From Pontederia crassipes (Eukaryota > Streptophyta > Magnoliopsida > Commelinales > Pontederiaceae): 64,000 nucleotides of DNA. This document shows, piece by piece, positions 44,781 to 56,266 of this stretch. A program made the position numbers and the translations under genes. The notes beneath the pieces are model-generated. The model ran no database searches, was not told the origin of the DNA, and saw nothing but the letters and a program-made list of their open reading frames with translations. Within the stretch, counting starts at the first letter, position 1. The number at the start of each line of letters is the position of its first letter. The stretch lies in assembly GCA_030549335.1 (NCBI GenBank), contig CM060195.1:13607501-13671500 (forward strand), written 5' to 3'.

Positions 44781-47700
44781 GGCCACCTAAATTGAAAGTT
44801 TTTGGTCAACATATGATCACCAAGGGCCACAAAAGAATTTTCTTGGAACAAGAACATGAAGATTGACCAAGACCCAAAATCATAAGACACTAGTGAAAAC
44901 AAAGAATTAGGACCAATCTCGAGTAATAAATAAATCACCAAAAAAGCAAGATCGAAAGGACAATTGTCTTATTGATGATCAAGACAAAGCAAAGTCATAC
45001 CAAAAAACATAATGGACTCAATAGAAACATTTATATCTATTGCCAAAACCACCCTTTGCAAGATGCTAATCACAATAATTGGAGCATTCCATAGCTGCAG
45101 GAAGCATGGCACTTTGTCTATAATTGTTTAGAACTCTTTATAATAATTAATATTTTAATATCATGTTTACACTATATAAAATTTATTGTCAATATAAATT
45201 TCTATATATTTTAACAAAAAATTAATTGTGAGATTTTATTTTATTTAATTGAGATATAAACAATTTATCTATTATATTATAGTAGAATTTTTATAGTGCT
45301 TAAATTAAATAATTTATCATATGTCCAATTATGTCATTTTATATTTATCAACTAATTCTATCGTTAAATTTATCAAACACTTATTTGTTAGAACCTCTAA
45401 CTGCTAATCATAATTTGTTATCGGTTAGTTAAATCGCTATCCACTATCAAATCATTATCTCTTATAAAATCGTTAATAATGCCAAACAGGGCCTAAATTC
45501 TTTGATTTTTTTTGTTTCATTTTAAATTACTGTCAACTTTATCTTTTACTTACTTTTATTGGAATTTTTTATTGAGCAGCAGATCAGGAGTTTAAAAATA
45601 AATGACATAAATTGATGGAGAAATGGAATTTTGACATCGTGTCAAACTAATTTATGTATATAAAAAATAATATAATGCAACTGAAAAGAATCTTGATTTA
45701 ATGTCCATGGAAATATCCTTAAAAGCAAAGGCTTATGAGGAAAAATGTAATAAGAGGCTTGATTCCACTTAGTTCGATTTATCGTAAAGAGGTGACATAT
45801 TAATAAGAGGCTTATGTATATACTTTTAATTTAATTTTTTACTGGAATTATACTTTATATTAATAATACCTAGTTTTATTCAAGCATCCGCTAAAATTAA
45901 TCTATCACATTTACTTTTTTATCATATTAATTACTTAATTCATTATTATTATGTTCCACTCCATCTAAATACACCCCAAATTAAATTGTCAATTCAACTA
46001 TTAACGTGAAACTCAGAAAGAACCATAGTTTCATTTTCAAATGCTACCATTGAGTGATGATAATTTGATTCTTAAGATGGTGAGAGATTTAAAAGTCCTA
46101 AAAACTCCAAACCATCCCAATCTTATTGTCACCTACAACCGCCATTTCTCTCTTCCCCTAAAACCCTTCCATGGTTCGTTGGGAGCTTTTCTAAATGGAA
46201 GAGAAAATCACGAGGAGGTAAGATTGGAGAGGGGACTCCATGGAAAATGGATTAAAAGAATTTTTTTCATTAAAAATTCTAGGTATGCAAGAATGAAGTC
46301 ATTTTAAAAAATTCCTACTAAAAAATTAGAAGAGAGCTATTGACTTTTTTTCTTCTTCTTCTTCTTGTGTGAATGGATGTGTAATGGATATCCAAATGAT
46401 GAAATTGTGATATTTTGGATTTCATTTCTAAGGTTCTGTTTTTTACAAAATTGATTCAAAGTAGCCCCCACCCCCCAAATTGATGTGTAGGTTAAAGTCC
46501 AAGGACATGAGATAGTTTAGATTTTATTTAAACTACTTTGAAGCATTCTAAATTATTATAACAGCAAGGGAGTTGAATGAAATGAGATGATGGATGTAAA
46601 TAGGGAAAAATAAGTAGTTAAAAGTAAAGAAGGGAGTCACAAGTCATGAAATTCATGGGTGAGTCACGGACTACTTCTCTTGATGGCATGAAAATGGAGT
46701 TGAGGTTCAATCCACCATTTCATGGGTCGCGATGCCCGCAACATCTAGTCATGAGTTGTGAATCATCAAATATAAATGTAAAACACATTGATGACACCAT
46801 GACCAACGAATAATTAATCATGAAGACTCATGGAGAAAATTGAGAGGTCACTGATTCGATATAGGACAGAACTCATAAAACTTTGTATTGCAGAAGCTGA
46901 ATACACTAGTATGACTGTCACTCAGGGGTCACAACCTGGAAAATGGCATTTCACGATGATGACTTTATGGTCACAAACTATGAAATGTTCATTCTTTAAG
47001 GACTAAATGTTTGTTGTTATGATATGCTAATATGTGATCCCTCTAATGTTGATTGCCTATGAAATTATTCAAATGCACAAAATGCTAGTTTCATGTTTTA
47101 TATATCATGCTTTGTATTGTAATTATAACGATCTCATTATAAGATTATTTTGTGACATGATTGATTAACACAACTAGATGATAGATCGCATACCAAGTCA
47201 CAAGGTAAAAGATAAATGAACATATTGATGGGTTACTTGACTCATGTCATATTGGTGTCATTGATTGAATTGGGAATATATGCAAATAATTGGATTGACA
47301 CTAGTTTGTCAAAACTAGTTGAAATACTTAAACACTTATGACTTTACGTTTCTAAGGTCCAAAGGTTAGTTGACTTGGTAAAAAATTGGAGTTAGGTGGA
47401 TCTCAATATGTTTCAAATTGGTAAAATCATTTGAATACATTGAATCATGTAGCACAATTGGCGAGTTCATGTCCATATCTGAATATGACTTCTTGGTAAG
47501 TAAGCATAGTAATTTGTTAGTTTATACATATATAATAATATAACTTTTCTCTTCTTATGTTTTCATGTTCCTTTTTTCATTATTATTTTTTCTTACCATG
47601 AAAAAGTAAAATATTTTGTGTATTTACTTATTATTGTTTCATATATCTTTATTTTATGTCTTTATTATTTTCCCCTATTTTTTTCAAATGATATTAGTTT

Positions 47701-47928
47701 TTTTCTAAGTAAGTAATTTATTTTAATAAATTGAAGTTCATTTGTGTTAAAAATTATAATTTGTTTTTTTCTTTCTATATTATTCCTTTGTGGGAGATTC
47801 AAAATCATAAAAGAGATTTTAGGTTTGTAATAGGTTGTCAATATCCTTAGTGATAAAATTTATACATTACCTATAGAGCAGAAAAAATGCACAAGTATAA
47901 CTTTCCAACGAGGAGAAGATATCATGTC
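44781..47928. other. AT-rich region, no gene; possible MITE remnant near 45380-45500
   Basis: Around 45390-45495 the text 'ttagaacctctaactgctaatc...ccaaacagggcctaaa' resembles hAT-type MITE sequence ('TAGGCCCTGTTTGG' on the minus strand), but the second end was not found. 46600-47000 has 'catgggtcgcgat'-type phrases reminiscent of long gypsy LTRs. The open frame at 46041-46307 has no domain. Confidence 0.35.
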
Positions 47929-50440
47929 TGTAACGTCCCGAGATTCATGTGACTTTCATGTGCTTAGAGTCGTCCCAGAGGCGCTACACAATTTTTCATA
48001 AAACTTTTTTTGGAATAAAATTTATTAAGTGCGGAAAACTTTTTCAATAATAATAGCCAATAATCCATAATTATTCAAAATGATTAATATATCGATAAGT
48101 TCACAATTCTAATAAATGCAGAAATAATAAAGTCTAGACTACTCGATATAGAATATGTGCAACATTTGTTCGTCACTAAGCAGAATCATCATCTATCAAA
48201 GCTCTCACCTGCACGGATCCAGGTACAGGGAAATATGCCTGAGTATAAAAATACTCAGTACATAGGGTCTACTAACACAATCAATATGCTCAATTGAAAA
48301 TAAGATATGATCAATGTCAAGTTAATTGAGCAGTCAATACAATAATCAATTAACAATATAACGATTTATCAATATGAACAATTATATCAGGCTATGGTCA
48401 AAGACCAATCAATAGCGATGGCAACTAATAATTACCTAATCAATTTGGATCGATGATTCAATATAATAATAAGATAATAAAGTCATAGATCAATAGGAAG
48501 GATCGGGAAAAGATCAAATGACCGATCAATATCGATTTAACAATTAACAATATTAATAATGCCTGATCACCATGTCACTATTCAATTTAACAATTTCCAA
48601 TTCAAGGTCAATAACAATTCGATTCGATTCAATGGGCGGAGGTAAAGCTAGTCAACGCCAGTACCCAAATGACCATGATCTATTCAATTCAATTCGATTT
48701 CAATCCAATTCAATTCAATTCGATTCAATTTCAATTCAATTCAATTTACAATGTTCAGAGTTATCCAATTCAATGAGGAGCGCTCAGTCAATTAAGGGAC
48801 ACCATGTTATTTTCATGTAGGCCAGTGGGGGATCAGTGCCATGGCAAGCCCGATACAATTCAATGAGTTTGTGTATGGTGGGGGACGAGTGGCCATATAC
48901 GGGACAGTCATAGCATTTACACTATCTGCCCCATTCAATTCAATTCAATTGGTCCCGGCTTAGTGACAATCGGTGAACATGGGCTCAGTAGCTTTTGACT
49001 TTTATCTTATTTACCTAAAATATCTATCTTTTAACAATTTAATTTATGTGAAACAAGACCCAATCAGAAAGGCTACCGGATCAGTATCATAATTAGTGAT
49101 ACGATTGGATATGATAACAAGATATGATCATGATGATATGATCTGATATGATGATTAAATATAATAAAACTATAATCAAGAATTATAGTAATATGATTAG
49201 CACAATAAATAATAATTCAATCAATAAATTATATTTCAATAATAATTACAGCAAGATAATTATTATAAAACTGATAAAATAATTCTCAATTCTCATAAAT
49301 CCAATTATTCTTATTTTATTTCTCTCTCCTATTCGCTTACACCCTCATTGCCTCTTTTTTTTTCTTTTGTCTTTCTCTATCATCTTACTTCACGGCCACT
49401 TAAGTTTTTTTTAATTCTCTCTCTTACCTCCTCTCTATCTTGTTGGCCTCTAGCTATGACTTCATTAATTTTTTTTAATTTGCCTCACGTTTTCTCTCTC
49501 TCTAATTCATTATCTCTCTCTAACCTTCTTCTTGCGCCCGTAATTTTTTTTCTTTTTGCTTTCTCTCTCCACATCCCTTACGGCGTTTCCCTCTTCTTTA
49601 ATTCTTTTTCTTTTTATACTCCCTCATGTTTCTCTACCTGAATTTCGCCTTCACGTTACGCCGCCTTTTTTTTTCTCCAACCCCATTAAACTATTTTCAC
49701 CTTTTTTTTCTTTCTCCTTCGGCATCAAAATATCGTTGGCCGAACCCCTTTTCTCTTTCATTTTCTTCTCTGCACGTCCGTATGAAAATAGATACAAAAT
49801 CTATTTTCTTCTACCCTTTAGTCCTCCCATCCGAATCCTTATTATCCCTTTTTTTTGACAATGCAAAAATCATCGGGCAAGAAAAATTACGATCGTAATA
49901 AATTTATTTTAATCGATTTCATGCCGTAAAACATGACGTCACAGAAGCAATAAAATCCCCCTATATTTTTTCACCGATAATAATAGTATAAAAAAGAATC
50001 AATTATTAAATATTCATATGGATCCCCCTTACGTACCTTATTTCACACCTAGTCATTCGACGTCGAATCACACCTTGCCGTCACCTAGACATCACGTCTC
50101 TACTGTCGGTCACCGAGAATCAAAGAGAAAGAAATTTCTTTGACGGCCGGCCCTAAGGATCTATTTATAGGACTCATTTTCAATCCATCCATAACTTCTA
50201 ATCCCAATCAAATTTTACCTTTTAATGAATCTCTTTTAACAATTCTGATTTATTTTAATAATTAAATAATTCCAAATTTAATTAAATGTCCCATAATACA
50301 ATTTTATCTTTAATTAAACTCCTCCCATATTTTCCTTGATTTTCGGAATTACTTATAATAATAATATTAATGGCCATATTTCTCAAAATAAAAATAATAA
50401 AATATTATTTTCTTAATTCTCAAAAATCAGGATCGTTACA
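47929..50440 (-). repeat. 3' LTR of the chromovirus element (2,512 bp)
   Basis: TGTAACG...CGTTACA ends. It contains an imperfect 'attcaattcaattcg' microsatellite (48680-48760, 48930-48955) and a CT-rich block (49310-49860) that yields long open frames by composition alone. Part of it is repeated at 60268-61062. Confidence 0.8.
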
Positions 50441-53336
50441 TCATAACCTCCTTAAAAATAAATTCGTCATCGAATTTACGTAAACGAAACTACATTATCT
50501 ATCTAACAAATATGAGAAATCTTTTCTCATCTCAACTTTCTGTTTCTAAATGTCATCCTCATCTTCATGATGTGTCCTACATATGTCGTCTCCATTTCAA
50601 TTCAGTTCCTCCAATCTCGTTATGCTCGTATATGATTCGTTTCCTACATGTTGTCTTCAACCTTTCCATGATGAGGCAGACTTCGTTACTTTTGTAACAA
50701 GAACGATCATCCATCAACTTCACTCCAATTGATAGGTGATCGACAAGATCTGTTATATATGCATAGCTGCAGAGGTGCCATGCTTAATATCGAAGTGGCA
50801 GCACTTGCCACATACTAACTTCGCCGGTGAGAGCTTATTGTCCTAACTACCACTCTAGTCCAATGCATAAGTCCGGAACATATTTTCTAATGTCTGAATT
50901 GTGCATTCAAACTACTCATCCATCTGTGGATGGAAGACGGCGTAGAAGTTCAATTACATCCTAAATGCTTTATAAATGCTCCATTAGAATTGGGTTGTGC
51001 ACTATAGATCTTTATCTGATGCAATGGATATCAGTACTCCATGTAGTCAGATAACCCCCTTAAAAAAAATGAATGTCCATGAGGCTTCTGATGGACTAAC
51101 TGTTCTCAAATTGGTATGTCATCAACTATCTTAACATATCGATCCTCTATTACTCATATCACATTGTGACCATGCTGAGTTTCTAAAAACCCTCTAAAAA
51201 ATCCATCGCTACTTTTTCCTAATGCCATTGAATATTTCTAAGCTTTTGTTACACCATATGACCTCTGATGTTTCTCTTTTATTTTTCGACATTTCATAGT
51301 AATTTCAATTGCATGCAATATGTGTTGTTATCCTTGCACCATCATTGATGGTCACTAGACTGACTTGGATGATGCAATTGCTCATATTCCATTGGCTCAT
51401 CCCAAATGAGCAAGTGACCTTTCCTCTCTTTTTTTTACTTAAGATATTTTCAACTGAGTTTGCTTAGTAGTTGTTGTCAATCTCATAATCTTCCAATAAT
51501 TTGATCCATCTTTTTTTTTTCGACACATGTTCAAACCTTGTTGCGAGAAAGTGTACATCAACTTTAGTAGTATGTGGAGAATTCAAGCTCTTCACCCTAC
51601 ACATTGTGTCACCGACTCTTGGGGTGAAGATCATAGTTGCTAACTCGAGATCTAATTGTCTTGATGTGTTGCGAACTATCTTCCTAGGTATCATCAAGAC
51701 GCACGCCATGTCGGTGATGTATGCATCGTCGTGGATGACATAACCTCATTGGCCAGAAGGTATTTTCAGAAAAGACATCATTGTCAATCTCTTCTTCAAT
51801 TTCTAAAATCTATTTTAGCATTTCCTGATTCATTAATTTTTTTTTGTCCGTCTTCGTGAGGTTCGTCCACGGTGATACTATCGTGTAGCAATCTAGTGTG
51901 ACTCTCCAATAATATCTTGCAAGTCTAAGGAAGCTTTTTTTTCTCTTTAACGTATTCTTTGGTTGAACTCATTTTGGTTATAGCATCCATCTTTTGATAT
52001 TCCATCTATGCAATGATATTCTCGAGGAATATTATCCCATTATGCAAAAATTTGTACTTTGAAACTTTGGCGCATACCTATTTCTCTTAATGTTTATAAT
52101 GCAGTATGCAAATGTTCCGCGTATTCCTCTAGGCTCGACGAATGTATTAGAATATCGATCTTGGGTTAATCAATGTAGTAACAACTATACTATAATTTTT
52201 CAACATACTCAGATGTTGTCCTTCTTCCATACCATTATGTGTATGCTCCATCACCCTTGCTAATGAGTTCTAGTCCTCAACTTTTTGTGAAAAATTATGA
52301 GCATTAGCTAATCGATAACCTCCTTATAAATATTGTTATATGAGTGCTTCTATTAAACACTCTACTTTTCGATGGTTAATCTTTCCTTTTTATAAAAAGT
52401 AAACTATGAACTATATCCATCCCATATAATACATGCTATTTGGATACTATAACATATCTAAAGTCTAATTAAAGTGAAAATTGCAATTTGGACGTGATTA
52501 AGCTTCAAGTCATGTGTCATAACATATCAATCTATTTGGGTGACTTCTACACCATTCTTGAAGGTTTATTATTCTGTTGTTGCATAGGTTCGACCCGCCT
52601 CAATCTCTTGCAAAGTGACCCATCTTGCCACAATTTAGGCATGCTCCAGTCTCCTAATAGCATTCACCCTGATGCATTTGTGACAATGATTGCATGATTC
52701 TTTATGTGATGAAGGCTCATTCCGTGTTGGATATGACCTTCCTCGGTAATTTTCTTAGTACCACTTCTCTTTTCTTTCATGTCTTCTATCTTTACTCCAA
52801 ATATGATTTGTATCATTATTGATATCCTCTTGATTTGGTTGAGTTGCATTTGTTGCGTCGTCCTTTTCAAGCATGGTAGCGAACGCTTCTGCAACTTGAA
52901 GGTTATAATAGTTACAACATTTTACCCTTCCTCGGAGGCTTGGCTTGAGACCTTTAACCCATTGCTTAACGCGATTTCTCTCCGGTTGTCGTCGAGTACC
53001 ATACTTCTTCAACTTTAAGAACTCAATTATGTAGTCCTTGGCCGTCATGGTACCCTGTTGTAGATCTCGGTGCTTTTTCCATTTCCTCGCTCTCCGAAAA
53101 ATAGGTAAATATCGATCTTTGAATATCTTTTTAAACATTCTCCAGGGAATCAGACCCTTTCCGGAGAATGTGCCATCCTTTGTTACTTTCCACCAACGCC
53201 TACCGTCACCTATGAAACGCCTTGTTTAGTCTTGTATTTTTCACCGTAGTTTATCTTCACTAGAGTCTCGTCAATTTCTTCTAGCCACCTATAGGCTTCC
53301 TCGAAGTCACCCTTCTCGTCAAATTGGGAACGTTGT
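50441..53336 (-). pseudogene. Chromovirus gag-pol remnants
   Basis: Reading the minus strand: a gag domain at 52755-53336 (FKDRYLPIFRRARKWKKHRD, then LQQGTMTAKDYIIEFLKLKK); a zinc knuckle near 52596-52645 (CLNCGKMGHFARD); RT/RNase H traces near 51860-52170 (EEYAEHLHT-like text); and integrase traces near 50860-51040 (VFHPQ, then TIQTLE). The order fits gypsy gag-pol on the minus strand, but only about 2.9 kb remains of a usual 4.5 kb or so, and it is heavily decayed. Confidence 0.7.
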
Positions 53337-53541
53337 TGATCACTAGCTGATCTCTATAGGTTTTTATCCCATTTTAGATGCATTTCACCCTTATCGAATC
53401 TCTAAATTGCCCAACTTTTGGCCAATTATGTTTGAAATGCATGGATTGTGATAACTAGTTGATATTCCTCATTTTATACTTAATTCCATGTGCATAGAAG
53501 TTCTGAAATGCTAAAATCCATAAATATTTCAATTATATGCC

Positions 53542-54072
53542 AAGTTATCATTTTTAGGACAAGTTATCACTCCTATATGCCAAGTTATCATTATTTTGAG
53601 TAAACTGATTTTCAATAATTTTCTTGCCCTAAATCTATTACTATCATGAATGAATCATGTTTGGATGATCAAATCTCAACTTGTGCAAAATTTTAAGTCC
53701 ATTTGAACAAGTTATCATTTTTCTAATGCCAAGTTATCTTTAAAGGGCAAAACTATCATTTCGATATGCAAAACTGTCAAATCTGCACAAAGGCCTTAGG
53801 CAACCATTATATTATTGTCCTAACTCATTGCTGTTCAAATTTGAAGATAACCACAACCAAAGTTATGACAAGTTATCGTTTTTAAGGCAATCAAGTTATC
53901 GTTTTGGCACCCAAGTTATCATTCCTACGAAGTCTTATTCATATTTGATTTCTGACTTCACTCACTTTCCACCCTAATCCATTTGATGCCTTCAATACTC
54001 TGAACCATCCATATTTGATCATTTTCCAAGATTTATGCAAAGTTATCATTCCGGGCATTGATAAGTTATCAT
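53542..54072 (+). promoter_or_regulatory. Array of ten AAGTTATC boxes in the LTR U3
   Basis: AAGTTATC begins at 53542, 53561, 53582, 53709, 53731, 53870, 53893, 53913, 54040 and 54063, all on the plus strand. The array lies about 296-826 bp upstream of the TATA box (54368). It corresponds to the array at 21621-22136 in the other Athila element, although the LTRs are well diverged. Confidence 0.6.
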
Positions 54073-54367
54073 TTTTAACCTTGATTTGCAACTCTGCACA
54101 ACACTTAATCATACTTGATGTTTGAGCTGATCATAGTGGTTTCTTTTATCCTTATTTGTTCATTTCCTATTTGAGGACTTTGATGCTTGGTGTTCTATCT
54201 CTTCTAGCAGGGAAAAACATGTTGTAAAAGGTGGAAAAAGTAAGGGGGCCACTGATTTGGTGGTCCAAAAAGCTGCAGCAGCTGGAATTTTCAGGGTCAT
54301 TTGGACATGTGGCTTACATCAAGGTTATGGAACATTTAGATGCTGATCTAAGGATGATGAGTAGCCA

Positions 54368-54375
54368 TATATAAG
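54368..54375 (+). promoter_or_regulatory. LTR TATA box (second Athila)
   Basis: TATATAAG, followed by ctgaag. It sits in the same place as in the young element. The G run starts about 21 bp after its end, near where transcription should begin. Confidence 0.6.
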
Positions 54376-54395
54376 CTGAAGAAACCCTGAAAATT

Positions 54396-54417
54396 GGGGG
54401 GGGGGGGGGGGGGGGGG
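54396..54417 (+). repeat. Poly-G tract of 22 bases
   Basis: An uninterrupted G run followed by cgg. The aligned place in the young Athila LTR reads ggaggagaaggagg-like purine sequence, so this is an expansion specific to this copy, or a sequencing or assembly artefact. Confidence 0.9.
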
Positions 54418-54699
54418 CGGCCATTGCAACCAGGAAGGGTTTTGGAGCAAAAGAAAGGAGTTGAAGGCTGTTGCTGGGATTTCTGTCAACAGCTTCTAAC
54501 TCAGAATGACCTCCTTCTGTTCTTTACTACATTTTGTATTTGATTTTGTAAACATGAGGAGCTAAATCCCATGCCTCCTAGGATAGGGTAGTAGTCTAAT
54601 ATATAATTGTGGATGGATTAGGGACAAATCTGATTTCCTACATTGAATCAAGTTCTGAATTAAGTTCTGAATTCTGAAATCTGTGTTGATGTGAATCTA

Positions 54700-55500
54700 T
54701 TCTTGCCATTGTAATATCCTATTTGTGCTTACAACTGAGGAGTTGTCATTTGATCTAATCTTTGTTCAGAAATGAATCAAGAATCAATGCCAAGTTCTAG
54801 ATACAAACCCAATTAGAATTCTGATTTCTTACTTCAGAAATCTGATTTTTCTAAAATCTGAATTCTGAATGTCTTTCTGATTTCTGAATTATTAGAATCC
54901 GTTTCGTCATTGTGGAGCCCCAATTGTGTTGACAACTGGGAGGTTATCTTATGGCTCCATTCTAGTTCAGAAATGATCAAGATGCAATGACATTCCTAGG
55001 GTTCTAATTTGTAATTGATGCTGATTTTCTAATTTCTGAATTCTTGAACTTCTTGATTTTAGATTTCTGAGTTATTTGAATCTGAATGTCATTGGGGAAT
55101 TTGATTTATTGAGCGACTGAAAGGATATTGATCCCAATCTTGTTCAGAAATGAATTAAGATGTTTGACATTTCTATGGTTCAAATTTGTGATTTCCATTA
55201 GCTACTCACTGATTTCAATGTTGCTGATTTCTGATTTTCTGATTTAATTGGAAATCTGATTGCCTTTGTGTAAACCCTGTTTTAACCTACCACTGAGAGG
55301 TGGTCATATGACCTTCCTTGTAGTTCAGAGATGAAGCAAGAGCAAAGACAATTCCTGATTTCCAAACTTGTGATTCTATGCATATTGGTTCCAATTATCT
55401 AATGTTAAGTGTGGACTTCATTTTTAATTGCAGCTGAGAGGCTGAATCAAAATCCTCTTGTAGTTTAGAGATAAACCAAGGAACACTAGCATTAATATTG
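54700..55500 (+). repeat. About five degenerate ~180-bp units in the second Athila LTR
   Basis: The anchor 'ttcagaaatg' and close variants begins at 54765, 54966, 55143, 55324 and 55464, with spacings 201, 177, 181 and 140 bp. Each unit has an 'actgagaggt'-like phrase before the anchor. These match the units of the young Athila LTR in reverse complement. Confidence 0.7.
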
Positions 55501-56175
55501 GATTGATGTCATCCCTGTTTACTTGATTGAAGCATTCCTTTCATTTTCAAAGTGCAATCTAGAAGTTATCATTCAGAATTTTATTAAATTGTCAAAAAAT
55601 CAGCAAGGTGACTTGGATTGAACTTAATGATAACTTGATTTTTAGTGGGGATCCTCTTCTAATTCAACTTGGCTAACAATTATATGATAATATATTGTTT
55701 AGTTCTAGTCTAATTGAGCTGTGAAAATAGCCATATTAAAGGTTGAATTAGATTTGACTAAAAAATGATAACTTGTCCATTTCCATCCATAATTAAATTA
55801 GATGAACCCCAACTCCTAGGAGGACCTTCCTCATTGATAGACAAACCCCTTTAGACTCTAGATTAGCATTTATAATTCAGTTTAATTAACTTTTCAATAA
55901 TCTACAACAAGTTATCATTTTGCATTCCTGAAAAATCTGTTTTCACTTCCTTGAAAAATCTATTTTTGCCACTTTAAATAGGATTAGTCTAAATTGTTTT
56001 TAGGTAGTCTAGGACTTCAAATCATTGTGGATACGACATCTAGGATTACTACAATTGACCTGTGCACTGCAGTAGAGAGTGAGTTAGGGAGTTGAAACAA
56101 AAATTGAAAAAATTGACTTTTGACCCAAAAATCAACAAGTTATCATTCAACCCGTCAATTTCACTATCAAGTTTT

Positions 56176-56193
56176 TGGCGTCGTTGCCGGGGA
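56176..56193 (+). other. tRNA-Asp-type primer binding site (second Athila)
   Basis: TGGCGTCGTTGCCGGGGA, six bases after the LTR end, differing at one position from the site in the young element. Confidence 0.85.
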
Positions 56194-56266
56194 TTTGAGG
56201 TCAATTAGACTAACTTAGATAGTTTAGATTAGTTTTTAGTCCATTTGTTAGGCCAATTTTCAGTTT

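Larger units (their letters stand above)
53337..56169 (+). repeat. 5' LTR of the second Athila element (2,833 bp)
   Basis: It aligns with the reverse complement of the young Athila LTR throughout, with the same U3 boxes, TATA and end. It is about 899 bp shorter, mostly because it has fewer ~180-bp units. It contains a 22-base G run at 54396-54417. Confidence 0.85.

Noticed and set aside
45380-45500. hAT MITE
   Set aside because: One end-like phrase (TAGGCCCTGTTTGG on the minus strand) was seen, but no second terminal repeat or 8-bp duplication.
46041-46307. 88-codon frame as a host gene
   Set aside because: No recognisable domain and no conserved context. It ends in AT-rich sequence typical of chance frames.
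46600-47000. Additional gypsy LTR
   Set aside because: Only a few phrases (catgggtcgcgat and similar) resemble LTRs elsewhere. No ends, purine tract or primer site.
49348-49898. Overlapping S/F/L-rich frames of 90-100 codons as membrane proteins
   Set aside because: They come from a CT-rich block in the chromovirus LTR. Overlapping frames with the same composition indicate low complexity.
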